Part shown: in pieces, positions 11,485 through 21,453 of the stretch
Layout of the letters: each line of letters opens with the position of its first letter
Position numbering within the stretch: position 1 is the first letter of the stretch
Source: Neoceratodus forsteri
Taxonomy: Eukaryota > Chordata > Ceratodontiformes > Ceratodontidae
Length of the DNA stretch: 64,000 nucleotides
Direction of reading: 5' to 3'
NCBI GenBank assembly: GCA_016271365.2
Contig: CM057456.1
Coordinates: forward strand, 659,211,501-659,275,500
Notes under the pieces: generated by a model
What the model was told of the DNA's origin: nothing
Database searches by the model: none
What the model saw: the letters and a program-made list of their open reading frames with translations, nothing else
Translations under genes and position numbers: made by a program

Positions 11485-14400
11485 ATAGGGAAGCAAGCAT
11501 TTAAACTAGCCAAGTGGGGAGGCACTGGAAAGGAGCAGGGAAATCCTAGCCCCCCCAAATAATCACGGTAGTAAGTGCGGCAAACACCAACATAGAGGTG
11601 TCGATAGGGAGAAGGGCTGGGGTAAATGGAGAAAGTGACAAAGGCAAGAAGGACAGGGATGGGGCAAAAGGGAGTAAGGCCATCAGGAAATGGAAGGTAA
11701 TGAGTACCAATGCCCTTAGCCTGGGCAATAAGCTCCCTGAGCTGGTGGCCTTGATGGAAGAGGGATGCCTGGATATCGTAGCAGTCACAGAAACATGGTA
11801 CACAGAGAACCATGACTGGGATGTTAACATACCAGGGTACATAACCTACAGGAGAGACAGGCAGGGGAGAAGAGGGGGAGGAGTAGCTCTCTATGTAAAA
11901 GAAGGGATAAAAGCAACTGAACAAAAGAGCAAACAGGGAGGAGAGGAGGCACTGTGGGTCACCTTGGAGACTGGAAAGGGCACCACAATCTGCACAGGGG
12001 TTGTGTACAGACCCCCATGTCGGGGAGGGAATGGACAAGGATATGATAGAAGGCATTCTTAGAATGGCAGAGAAAGGGGAGATACTGTTGATGGGAGAGC
12101 TGAATATGCCAGATGTTAACTGGAGTACATTTGGTGCAGCCACATCCAAGAGCAGGGCCATTCTTGATGCCCTACAGGTAGCAGGCCTCAGACAGCTAGT
12201 TTCGAACCCACTGTGAGGGAGCAATCTTAGACCTCGCATTCTCAAATGGGGCAGTGAGAGGATCTCAGATCTAGAAGTGGTTGCCATCTGGGGACAAGTG
12301 ACCATCAAACAGTGTGGTTCACATTAAACTCAGCTACAGAGTCAAGCCATACAAAAGTGAGGGTACTGGACTTTAGGAGGGCTGACTTTGGCAAGATGGG
12401 AGAGTGCCTCAGAAAAGCACTAGCAAACAGGCTAGAAGGAGGTGTGGAGCAACAATGGGAATCATCAAGTCTGCCATCACAGAGGCAACAAGCCTCTGTG
12501 TGAAGCAAATAAACAAATCAAAATGAAAGAAAAGCCACTATGGTTCTCAAAAGAGGTGGCTGTGAAAGTCAGGAAGAAAAGATAGCATTCCGGAAGTATA
12601 AGGAAATACAGAAGGAGCAGAACAGAGAGCTGTACCAGTTAAGGCAGAAGGAAGCAGGGAGGGAAGTCAGAATAGCAAAGGTCCAAACTGAGGAAAAGAT
12701 AGCCAACTCAGTTAAGAAGGGGGATAAAACCTTTTATAGGTACATCAGCAAGCGTAGAAAGACAAAGGGAGGGATAGTGAGGCTGAATAGAAGGAACGAT
12801 GGGTGGGCAGAGGGGGACAGTGAAAAAGCAGGGATAATGAACGAATATTTCTGCTCAGTATTCACAAAAGAGGAGGGGGAAGTGCCTAATCCAATTAACA
12901 GAAGCACTCTTGATAGGGGGGTCGATCCCAGTCTTTTCACAGAAGAAAGGGTTCTGCAAGAACTCCTAAAACTGAAGGTGGACAAAGCAATGGGTCCTGA
13001 TGAAATTCACCCCAGAATTCTAAAATAATTAAGGGAGGAACTAGTGAAACCACTGGCTACTCTTTTTAATAAATCATGGGAGGATGGTGTGGTACCCGAG
13101 GACTGGAGGAAGGCGGATGTGATTCCCCTTCACAAAAGTGGGACCAAGACAGAGGCAGGTAACTACAGGCCTGTCAGTCTGACCTCTGTGGTAGGGAAAG
13201 TGATGGAGTCACTTCTGAAGGAAAGAATAGTTGAGTACCTAGAGGCCAGTGGAGCACAGGACCCAAGGCAGCATGGGTTCACAGTGGGAAGGTCATGTCA
13301 GACAAATCTAATAGATTTCTTTGACTGGGTGACTAAAGTAGTACACCAGGGAGGGGCTGTGGACATGGCCTACCTAGACTTTAGCAAGGCATTTGACACA
13401 GTCCCACATAAAAGATTAATAGTCAAATTAACCAGCCTGGGAGTGGGTCCCAGGGTGGTAGCCTAGGTAAAACACTGGCTGCAGAACAGGACACAGAAGG
13501 TAATTGTAAATGGAGTCCACTCTGAAGAAAGAGGGGTTACTAGTGGGGTACCGCAGGGTTCAGTATTGGGTCCAGTCCCTTTTAATGTCTTCATCAGTGA
13601 CATTGCAGAGGGACTGGAAGGAAAAGTATGCCTTTTTGCAGATGACACAAAGATCTGCAACAGGGTTGATACACAAGGAGGCGTGGAAAGGATGAAAAGG
13701 GACTTGGCAAGGTTGGAGGAATGGTCAGAAGTATGGCAGCTAGGATTCAATGCAAAGAAGTGCAAAATAATGCACCTGGGAAACAAGAACCCAGGGGAAG
13801 AATACACAATGGGTGGAGAGGTAGTAACAACAACAGAAAAGGAAAGGGACTTGGGGGTAATCATATCAGATAACCTTAAGGTTAGCAAGCAATGTGAGAA
13901 GGCAGTAGGGAGGGCTGGGGGTATACTGGGATGTATAGGGAGAGGCATCAGCAGCAGAAAACAGGAAGTTGTTATCCCTCTGTACAGACAGTGAGACCCC
14001 ATCTGGAGTACTGTGTCTAGTTCTGGAGACCCCATCTCCGCAAGGACATAGACAGGATAGAGGTAGTCCAGAGGAGGGCAACTAAAATGGTGCAGGGTCT
14101 GCAAGAGAAGCTGTATGAGGAGAGACTAAAGGAGCTTAATATGTATACCCTTAAGGAAAGAAGGGAGAGGGGGACATGATAGAAACTTTTAAGCACCTCA
14201 GTGGAATCAACAAAGTCCAAGAGGGTAGTATATTTCAGAAAAGAGACGGCAAGAACAAGGGGAACAATTTAAAGATAGAAGGAGGGCGGTTCAGGGGCAA
14301 TGTGGAGGAAGCATTATTTCACAGAGAGGGTAGTGGATGATGGAATAGCCTTCCTGAGGAGGTTGTGGGTCTAAAACTGTGGGAGAATTCAAGAATGCAT

Positions 14401-14548
14401 GGGACAGACATAAGGCAATTCTTGTGGGGGTAGGAAGAAATAGGCTGTTGGTTAACTAGGCTCTGCAGCCCATCCTGTAGGTACTGAAATGGGCAGACTA
14501 GATGGGCTAAGCGGTCCTTATCTGCCACCAAAGTCTATGTTTCTATGT

Positions 14549-14551
<3 letters not shown>
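11485..14551 (+). mobile_element. CR1 copy C4, ORF2 nearly complete, plus strand
   Basis: The copy starts in the end of ORF1 (CATTTAAACTAGCC, matching the ORF1 stop region of C3) and runs to the TTTCTATGTTTCTAT tail at 14551. The endonuclease is open at 11598-12062 (STNALSLGNKLPEL, VAVTETWY, GGGVALYVKEGIKA, GVVYRPP) and 12001-12216, where the catalytic GDFN has become GELN. The linker is open at 12540-13028. RT is at 13044-13466 and 13566-13994, with LDFSKAFDTVPHK, TSGVPQGSVLGP split by a stop and shift, and FADDTKICNRV. It lies in the intron between exons F and G of the transposase-like gene and has the opposite orientation. Confidence 0.85.

Positions 14552-14582
<31 letters not shown>
14552..14582. 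repeat. (AT)n microsatellite
   Basis: An uninterrupted AT run directly follows the CR1 C4 tail, probably grown from it. Confidence 0.9.
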
Positions 14583-14585
<3 letters not shown>

Positions 14586-14849
14586 GTGAGAGAAGGAATG
14601 TTTGTGGAATATGTTGGTGACGAGATAACAGGGCTATCGTGTCGGAGTGTTATGGAATTAAATGAAATTTCTAGACATGAATCTGCATATTCATCCATTG
14701 AACAAGAATCTCATCAAAACATTTCCAGAAGCATATGTATATGTGAATATATGCATGATGGGTGTTGTTCTTAGTATTATCACTAAACTCTATGCCCGCT
14801 TCAGCAGTTGTAACTTGTAATGATTTACTCTTGCCAAATAGTAACATAC

Positions 14850-15061
14850 CTGAAAGTCAGGTAATATTTCACATTTCTCAAAAATGTATCACCCATTACA
14901 ACGTTGGTTAGTTCGTGATGGGTAACTGAGCCAGGAACTATCCAATGGCTATCAGTTGTTTCATCTAGAGGTCCATGTGGACAAGCTCCTTTTTCTATCC
15001 CATTGTCAAACATTCATTCATGTTCATTAACAACATGATGTATTATTTCTGACCACATTCT
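14850..15061 (-). pseudogene. transposase-like gene, exon F
   Basis: The acceptor is TAATTTGCAG and the donor CAG/GTATGT. The 212-nt exon reads MWSEIIHHVVNEHE, stop, then KGACPHGPLDETTDSHW, GSVTHHEL and NVKYYLTF. The family has EHEW here, so the TGA at 15014-15016 is most simply a W-to-stop change. The start phase follows exon E and the end phase leads into exon G. Confidence 0.7.
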
Positions 15062-15168
15062 CTGCAAATTAGCAATTATGCAATTATGAGTCCATACACA
15101 ATGTCTTTCAGTTGAAGTAGAACATACGCATTAAATACAGTTTTGAAATTCCTCTTATATACTTTTAC

Positions 15169-15272
15169 CATGAATTTTTCATACGAACTAGCTTCTTTAC
15201 AACAATACCAAAGTGGTTTGTAATTTCTTGGCACGATGTCTGAATAATTTTGCAGTCTTTCTGCTGGCCAGT
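15169..15272 (-). pseudogene. transposase-like gene, exon E
   Basis: The acceptor is AAAAATAG and the donor ATG/GTAAAAG. The exon encodes WPAERLQNYSDIVP and LWYCCKEASSYEKFM. It is open and ends in phase 0, matching exon F. Its start needs one base from exon D that exon D no longer supplies (see the splice-donor finding). Confidence 0.6.
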
Positions 15273-15374
15273 CTATTTTTTGTTTTGTTTAAAAAAAAGA
15301 AGTATTATTGTACTGTAGTATGATGAGAGGTGCAGAACAATTACTACCTAATGTAATGAAGTATGTTTTCTTAC

Positions 15375-15451
15375 TGCAATTAATTTTTTGCTCAAGTTTT
15401 TAGCACCACGCCACACATCAAATGAGTGTGTACTTTCTGGGTATTCCTTCT
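15375..15451 (-). pseudogene. transposase-like gene, exon D
   Basis: The acceptor is TTGATTGCAG. The exon joins in phase to exon C and reads KEYPESTHSFDVWRGAKNL then SKKLIA, the family's FD(V/I)WH.AK...KKL block. It is followed by GCAGTAAGA: either an in-phase GCA/GTAAGA donor, or a GCAG/GTAAGA donor that has lost one G. Confidence 0.65.
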
Positions 15452-15618
15452 CTGCAATCAAATAATCCATACATGTAAAGTTTACATCCCAGTAATATAT
15501 TTCATTGTGCACAAATTATCATCCAGGGATTACTAACAGGAACAGCTGATAGGTAAATTTTGATAGATGAGCAATCACCATATATTATTTGCTTTTTTTT
15601 TTTTATAAAGTAACTTAC

Positions 15619-15855
15619 TAAGTAGGCTCATTATTTGCACATGTGCATCTGTCACAACCTCTGTTACGTGAGTGCCATTCTTCCTTAAGCATTCCAATGA
15701 CCTTGTAAAAGCTAATTTCTCCATGTTTGTGGATTTTAGACAAGTCTCTTATTTGTCTTCCACTGTAATGGCTAAGATCTCATTGCTACCTGCATCCATG
15801 ATTGAATATGAACAGTACTGGGCACTATGCCCAGGACTATCCATACGTCCATCTC
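15619..15855 (-). pseudogene. transposase-like gene, exon C (DGR.DSPG block)
   Basis: The acceptor is TTTTACACAG and the donor CTTA/GTAAGT (canonical). The exon encodes DGRMDSPGHSAQYCSYSIMD, then NEILAITVEDK, a TAA at 15749-15751, NMEKLAFTRSLECL and VVTDAHVQIMSLL. The aspartates of DGR and VTD are likely two of the catalytic residues. A codon completed with the last base of exon B (GGDGR) supports the B/C join. Confidence 0.7.
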
Positions 15856-16062
15856 CTGTGTAAAATATGCAGAGACGATTATTTCATTTTCAGTCCCATA
15901 TTGGTCTAACATGATATGCTGTACATACACAGGCTTGTGTTATCATAAGCACACAAATGAAAAAGCACAAAAAGCACTTTTGAGCAATAGGGACTGTAAC
16001 TATTATAAACAACAGCATAGTTACCTACATGTCACCTATCTGGGATGTACTTGATCTTGGGC

Positions 16063-16600
16063 CATAACCTTCTCAGTTTCTATTTTCTCCTCCTACTCCA
16101 ACATGCTAGGCTAATTGAGTGGGACTGTGTCCACCTCAGTACCCACCCTCAACACTTGTTTTACTACTGGTCCCATCTCTTCTTTCTCTATCGTGTATAG
16201 TGTCGTGAAGTATTCGTTGAGCATGTTTGCCTTTTCATCATCCCCTTTATCTGATGCACCTATGATCACCTTAAGTCTACAAATCCCTTGTCTGTATCTC
16301 CACAGGTTGCTCACATACTGAAGAATTTTTTTTGGCCACCCTTTTGTTAGGTAACTTAGGTTACTTCAAGTAGGCCAAACTAATACTCATTCCCTTACTG
16401 CCACACTCTCCCCTGTGTAGTCTAATTTTCAGTTGACACCCAGTCTCTCCTCTATGTACCCCTGTAGTTTTGATTTTAATAATCTAGCCACTGTACCACT
16501 AATGTGCTCCGTGAACCTCCTTTGAACACACTCCGCCTCTTCCCCATCCTTTATATTTGTTCCTAAATGAAATACTAGATGTGGCCTAACTCCCTAATAC
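16063..16600 (-). mobile_element. decayed CR1-like fragment
   Basis: The minus strand shows a LINE linker-like piece (WRYRQGICRLKV, SDKGDDEKANMLNEYFTTLY; 16314-16111) and upstream of it remnants of a C-terminal block (ECVQRR...IEERL, about 16560-16440). The order is that of a tail-to-head junction, so two old fragments may be fused. It lies in the intron between exons B and C. Confidence 0.5.
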
Positions 16601-16725
16601 TTAAGCCTGAGATTGAGATGGTCTCAATAGGGTATATCAGTGTACTGAAGGTAGAATAATAACAATTTCACCTGTCTTTCCCGATAACATACATTACCAA
16701 GTAATGCCATCTTTTAAATAGTTAC

Positions 16726-16990
16726 CCAATATTACTAGATCTTTTCCTTTACAGACTCTGAACAGCTCCTGCTGGTGGTTTTCCCAGAGCCTTTCTACAA
16801 CAGGCAAAACATAATGCCTCTGATATCTGAAAAACAATGACTTGCATATTATCTTCAAAGGCATTGCCTTTGCCATCAGTGCCACCTTCCCATAGTTATT
16901 ACCCGAAAGAATTATACCAGATGCCAGTAGAAGATCTCCAGCAGTTGTGGTTGAGGTGCCCATTTGAACACAGTATGGTTATTCATGCAA
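16726..16990 (-). pseudogene. transposase-like gene, exon B
   Basis: The exon encodes QMGTSTTTAGDLLLASGIIL, GNNYGKVALMAKAM, FFRYQRHYVLPVVERLWENH and DLVILG, and is fully open from 16963 to the donor TTGG/GTAACT at 16726. The family has (P)AGNLLL.AAILFSG here. Its 5' edge is unclear because the 3' end of L2-B lies within about 10 bases (16998), so the LINE may have landed in or right next to the acceptor. Confidence 0.65.
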
Positions 16991-17374
16991 ACCTATAATA
17001 TTTATTGGCTTTTGCTAACCAGGTAAGTGCACTATGCAAACAACCTGCCTATTTTCAGGCATGACCCGGGAGAGTACAATACAGCAGTGACAACAAACAG
17101 GTACACAATGTTGGATGGCAGTAAAAACAGACACATTACATCAACTGAATACAGTTACAGCAATTAGTAAAGCACCTTGATAACAACAAGATTAGTGAAT
17201 TTGGGGTAGAAATACCAGGAATTGTATAAAAGCACTATTATAGCATAATAGCGAAGTAGAAAAGTAATATAAACTTATAAGGGGAGAAAAAGAATAGGTA
17301 GACACACATTAGCAAAAGGCTAACATAGGAGTGGGCATACACCTAAAGCAGATTAGAGAGAGAGACAATAAAAG

Positions 17375-18895
17375 TTAAATGCAGTCACAGATATCAAGTG
17401 CATTAAGGTGAGAGAACAGAGTATGCTTAAATGTTAGGTAAGATGCGGAGTTCTTAACATGGAGGGGGAGGGAGTTCCAGAACCTAGAAGCAAAATAGGA
17501 AAAAGCTTGCTCACCCATTTTAGTGGAGCACGGCTGTACAGTGAGAAAGGAGGAGGAGGAGGAGGACCTAAGAGAGTGGGAGTGAGATACCATGATGAGC
17601 ATTTTGCCTAGGGAAGAGGGGCGGGGGGATCTAGTTAGGGAGTCAACAAAACACCCAAGCATATAAGATCGGAGGGCAGCGGGAGACAACCAGTTCAAGG
17701 CTGAATAGAGCTGGCAGTGATGGGTTAGGCGAGAAGCCGATAAGACAAATCTACAGATATTGTTATAAGATCTGTCCCATTTGCAAAGGACCTCTGCATG
17801 GGCATGGGAGAGTACTGGGAGGGCATATAGCAGCTGTGGGAGTAGAACCTTCCTTGCAACAGAGATCCATGCAGCCGGAGTGAGTGAGTGGCGCACTCTG
17901 TAGGCCACGCCAATCTTGGCATTGACTAAGCGACATACCTCCTTGATGTGAGCATCAAAATCAAGTGTTGGATCCAGAGTAACCCCGAGATAATTGAAGG
18001 ATACAGTGTTAAAGACAGCTGATCTGTCACTGCAGTGGATCAAGAGCTTAAGGGACTCAGAGGGCACCTTTTTAGTGGACCCAAAGAGCATGGCCTGGGT
18101 CTTTGATAAGTTCAGGATTTGATAGTTGGCAGAAAACCAAGCTTGGAGGGACCGAAAGGCAGAGGAGAGATGAAGATTGATGTCAACAGTAGATCTGGAT
18201 GCAGAGTAAAGCACCAGGTCATCTGCGTACATGATAAGGCTTCAGTGGGTGGATGGTGGGGGGATGTCATTGAGGAAGAGAGAAAAAAGAAGAGGGCCAA
18301 GAATAGATCCCTGTGGAACACCACAGGAGATAGTAGCAGGAGAGGAGAGAACATTACAGAAGGAGACAGCCTGAGAGCGAGATTCTAGGTAGCTGCCAAA
18401 CCAGGATAGGGTAGTAACAGTGGCACTGAGTGAGTGCAGTTTAGCCAGTAGAAGGGGGTGATGCACCATGTCGAAAGCTTTGGAGAGGTCTATGAACACC
18501 GCTCCAGTAAGTAAGCCCCTGTCCATGTTGCATTTAACATCACTGGTAAACTGGGATAGAGCAGTGGTTGTGCTGTGTTCAGCCCTAAAGCCATGTTGTA
18601 GAGGAGATTGAAGGTTAGAGTTGAAAAGGTGAGCAGAGACCTGACGATGAATCAGTTTTTCAAGCAGTTTACTGAGCGTGGGTAGGAGTGAGATTGGATA
18701 GTAGTTAGATATGTTATTAACGTCACCTTTCTTGTACACTGGGATGGTTCTGGCAACTTTCCAGACCAAGGGGACAGAGGCTGAGCAGATTGAAAGATTG
18801 AAGAGACTGGTTACAGGAGCCACCAAATATGAAGCAAACTGCCTAAGGATCCCTGGATAAATACCATCAGGGCCAGCACTGCCATTAGCCGGCAA
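17375..18895 (-). pseudogene. L2-B reverse transcriptase half
   Basis: One frame is broken by a single TGA at 18242-18244. Before it: NGSAGPDGIYPGILRQFA, KVARTIPVYKKGD, GFRAEHSTTTALSQF, AVFIDLSKAFDMVHH and SCGVPQGSILGPLLFSLF. After it: MYADDLVLYSAS with the intact catalytic YADD, FNYLGVTLDPTLDF and the C-terminal KMGEQAFSYFASRFWNSLP block. The TGA sits a few residues before YADD and fits a CGA-to-TGA change. A 1-nt shift upstream (about 18955-18990) separates it from the endonuclease half. Confidence 0.85.
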
Positions 18896-18918
18896 ACATT
18901 TTAATAGCTTCAGAACCT

Positions 18919-20391
18919 CTACATGCGTAACCAGAGCCAGCTCAAGAGCAGAGGAGCGGAGATTAGAGGGGTTGGGGACATGAGGGAATAGTTGGGTGAG
19001 GAGGGGCAGGGGTTGGGAAGAGAGGAGAAGAGGGAGTTAAATGCATTGGTGATAGTGAGAGGGTTATTACAGTGCATGTTGTTTATTAGCATTTCATTTG
19101 GAGTCATAGGCTTATTATTCCCAAGGATTTCCTTGATTTGAGACCAGTACCATTTAGGGTTGAAAACAGAGGAACTGAGAAGGTTCCAGTAGTATTTGCT
19201 TCTGGCCAAATGAATCTCCTTTTTACAGGTGTTGAATAAGGACCTGTAAGCCTCAAAGTCTGCAAGAAGGCCAGAGGACTTCCATGTAGCCCAGAGTTTA
19301 TCCCTATGTTTTAACAGTTGGAGAAGGGGGCGTTTGAGCCATTTGGTGACTTTCCCTTTTATCCTGTGGGTGGAGACAGGGATATGTAGGTGCTGAAGAG
19401 AGAGTAGGATTACATTGAAGTATTCAGCTGCTAAGTTAATATCTTTGGTTATGTAGAGGGGAGACCAGTCAACCCTTTTTAAGTCATGAAGGAACGCAAC
19501 AGGATTAAGCATAAAGAGGTTGGAAAAAGATAAGACTTTAGAGGGGAAAGCGGGGGCAATGGAGTCCCAAACACAGAACACTGGACAGTGATCACTTAGG
19601 GAGTCGGGTAGTACTCCAGCAGAGCGGAAGTTTTCCTTCCTGTTAGTCAGGATCCAGTCTATGAGGGTAGAGCTGGAACCCCGATGGGAGAACCTAGTGG
19701 GAGACTGTATAAGCTGGGAGAGGTTCACCTTGCTAGTAATGGATGATAGGAGAGATGAGCTAGGACCAGCCCAGTCCAGACTAAAATCACCCAAGCAGAT
19801 TACTTCATTTTTTCCAGACACAGACGGCATAAATTGAATAAATTCTTTCAGGCCAATCCTGGAAGTTCTGGGAGGTATATAAACACATAAAATGTGTATC
19901 TTTTTAGCACCCCCCAGCAACAGAAGGGAATGGAGCACTTCACAACTAGCCTTAGGGGGACCATGTCGGATAGTCACATTGAGATGAGACTTGAAATACA
20001 GGACCAGGCCTCCTCCTCTTTTGGAGGTAGTGCGGTCTGCTCGAAGCATATTGTAGCCCGGAAGGGTGCAGTGGGAGTCAGCAATAGAGGGTTTCAGCCA
20101 TGTTTCAGATAAGGCAAGAATATCAGGTTTATTGGAACATACCCAAGCCTCAGGTTCAGGGAAGTTAACAGTAAGGCTCCTTATGTTAAGATGAGCAAAG
20201 GTGAAATTTGAGGATTGAGGCATGCAATTGGAGGGGTGAGACTGGGAGGTATAATTAGCAAATGTAGGACCAGGATTAGTCTCAGTATCCCCAGCAAGGG
20301 TAAGCGTTAGGGAAATAATCCATGAAGATGCAGTCACGAATGCCTGAGAGGCTTCTGTATGGGATATAGCGTGCCTATGCAAGGTAAGCAT
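18919..20391 (-). pseudogene. L2-B N-terminal region and APE endonuclease
   Basis: The 490-residue frame starts with a short leader, a hydrophobic stretch (residues 18-33) and DTETNPGP (35-42). The endonuclease follows: AHLNIRSL (66-73), LSETWLK (94-100), VYIPPRTS, CLGDFSLDW (199-207), LIDWILTN and LSDHCPVF (265-272). The GDFN asparagine, a catalytic residue in APE enzymes, is S here, so this copy may be a poor nuclease. The frame then shifts; the true continuation (SSALELALVTHVEVLKLLKC) lies in the next frame. Confidence 0.8.
20266..20289 (-). promoter_or_regulatory. 2A-like translational recoding motif in L2-B
   Basis: The codons GAT ACT GAG ACT AAT CCT GGT CCT give DTETNPGP. The 2A consensus is D(V/I)ExNPGP, where the ribosome fails to link G to P. 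Only position 2 (T for V/I) departs. A hydrophobic run lies directly upstream, as is usual for 2A-like sequences at the N-terminus of L2/CR1-type LINEs. Confidence 0.7.
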
Positions 20392-20502
20392 AAGTACTAC
20401 ACCCTAGGTGTTTACAATCAAGCCCCGACAGAGGACAAGGATGGGGGAGGGGTCAGGCAGTAAGTTGGAGCAGCAGAAGTTATCGAAAGAGTGTATATGT
20501 CA

Positions 20503-20514
20503 ATAGGAGGGATA
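20503..20514. repeat. left target-site duplication of the hammerhead array
   Basis: ATAGGAGGGATA here is repeated exactly at 21442-21453, on the other side of the tandem array. Confidence 0.75.
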
Positions 20515-20729
20515 AAGAACCTCTGTACGCAAACACTGAGGCAAGGGTTACCCCAAAGGGCATTTGGCTGGGAAGCCAAGTTTCAAGAAAATACAAAATC
20601 ACACATGCCCCCACAATGCAAAGCATCATGGGCTGCATATGCAAATCACCACAGATTGTTATGCTGGTCCAACTTTAAGCAGAATTGCATGGTGCCGAAA
20701 GGCCTCTCACACAGTTTGCAAAGGGTGCT

Positions 20730-20789
20730 AACAGAAGACATAAACACGTGTTTCGTCCTACCAGGACTCATCAGTATGCCTCATCTGTT
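20730..20789 (-). ncRNA. type I hammerhead ribozyme, unit 1
   Basis: Minus-strand core: CUGAUGA (20774-20768), stem II GUCC-UGGUA-GGAC, GAAA (20754-20751). Stem III is minimal (AC/GU around an ACGU loop; ACACGUGU is self-complementary, so two molecules could pair). Stem I is CAUA/UAUG next to the core and AACAGA/UCUGUU outside an internal loop. Cleavage is predicted after U20743 (GUU rather than the usual GUC). All core bases are present. Confidence 0.85.
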
Positions 20790-21097
20790 TGACACCCCAG
20801 TGGAATGGACCAGCTACCCTTAAGGCAGTGTGCCTTGGATATATTGTGGTGAACCCATTAAAATAAAAACTATTTAAAAGACAAAGAACCTCTGTACTGC
20901 AAAACACTGAGGCAAGGGTTACTCTAAGGGCATTTGGCTGGGAAGCCAAGTTTCAAGAAAATACAAAATCACACATGCCCCCACAATGCAAAGCATCATG
21001 GGCTACATATGCAAATCACCACAGAATGTTATGCTGGTCCAATTTTACAGAATTGCATGGTGCCGAAGCACCTCCTCGACAGTTTGTAAAGGGTGCT

Positions 21098-21157
21098 AAC
21101 AGAAGACATAGACACGTGTTTCATTCTACCAGGACTCATCAGTATGCCTCATCTGTT
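21098..21157 (-). ncRNA. type I hammerhead ribozyme, unit 2
   Basis: It has the same design as unit 1, with CUGAUGA at 21142-21136, GAAA at 21122-21119 and the canonical GUC cleavage triplet (cut expected between 21111 and 21110). Stem II is weakened: the 3' strand is GAAU instead of GGAC, giving one mismatch and one G-U pair. Stem I pairs as in unit 1. Confidence 0.8.
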
Positions 21158-21441
21158 TGACACCCCAGTGGAATGGACCAGCTACCCTTAAGGCAGTGTG
21201 CCTTGGATATATTGTGGTGAACCCATTAAAATAAAAAACTATTTAAAAGACAAAGAACCTCTGTACGCAAACACTGAGGCAAGGGTTACCCCAAAGGGCA
21301 TTTGGCTGGGAAGCCAAGTTTCAAGAAAATACAAAATCACACATGCCCCCACAATGCAAAGCATCATGGGCTACATATGCAAATCACCACAGAATGTTAT
21401 GCTGGTCCAACTTTAAGCAGAATTGCATGGTGCCAAAAGAG

Positions 21442-21453
21442 ATAGGAGGGATA
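21442..21453. repeat. right target-site duplication of the hammerhead array
   Basis: This is an exact copy of the 12-mer at 20503-20514. Confidence 0.75.

Larger units (their letters stand above)
16998..20450 (-). mobile_element. L2-type LINE copy L2-B, nearly full length ORF
   Basis: On the minus strand the element runs from a 5' UTR (upstream of ATG 20391) through endonuclease and RT to a 3' UTR ending GGGTCATGCCTGAAAATAGG and AATAAATATTATAGG near 16998. The protein is in two frames with one extra in-frame stop, so it is only lightly damaged. It lies in the large intron upstream of exon B of the transposase-like gene. The 3' terminus is shared with L2-A. Confidence 0.85.
20515..21441 (-). 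mobile_element. retrozyme-like array: 2.5 tandem 369-bp units with hammerhead ribozymes
   Basis: Units start at AAAGAACCTCTGTAC at 20514, 20883 and 21252, exactly 369 bp apart; the third stops at about 21437 before its ribozyme. Units differ by a few percent. The array is bounded by a 12-bp direct repeat. Each full unit carries a type I hammerhead on the minus strand. Known animal and plant retrozymes are non-autonomous retroelements of a few hundred bases, found as short tandem arrays whose ribozymes cut the transcript into monomers that become circles. The size, copy number, ribozyme type and duplication all fit. No protein is encoded and no Penelope-like or other obvious helper RT is in the window. 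Confidence 0.85.
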
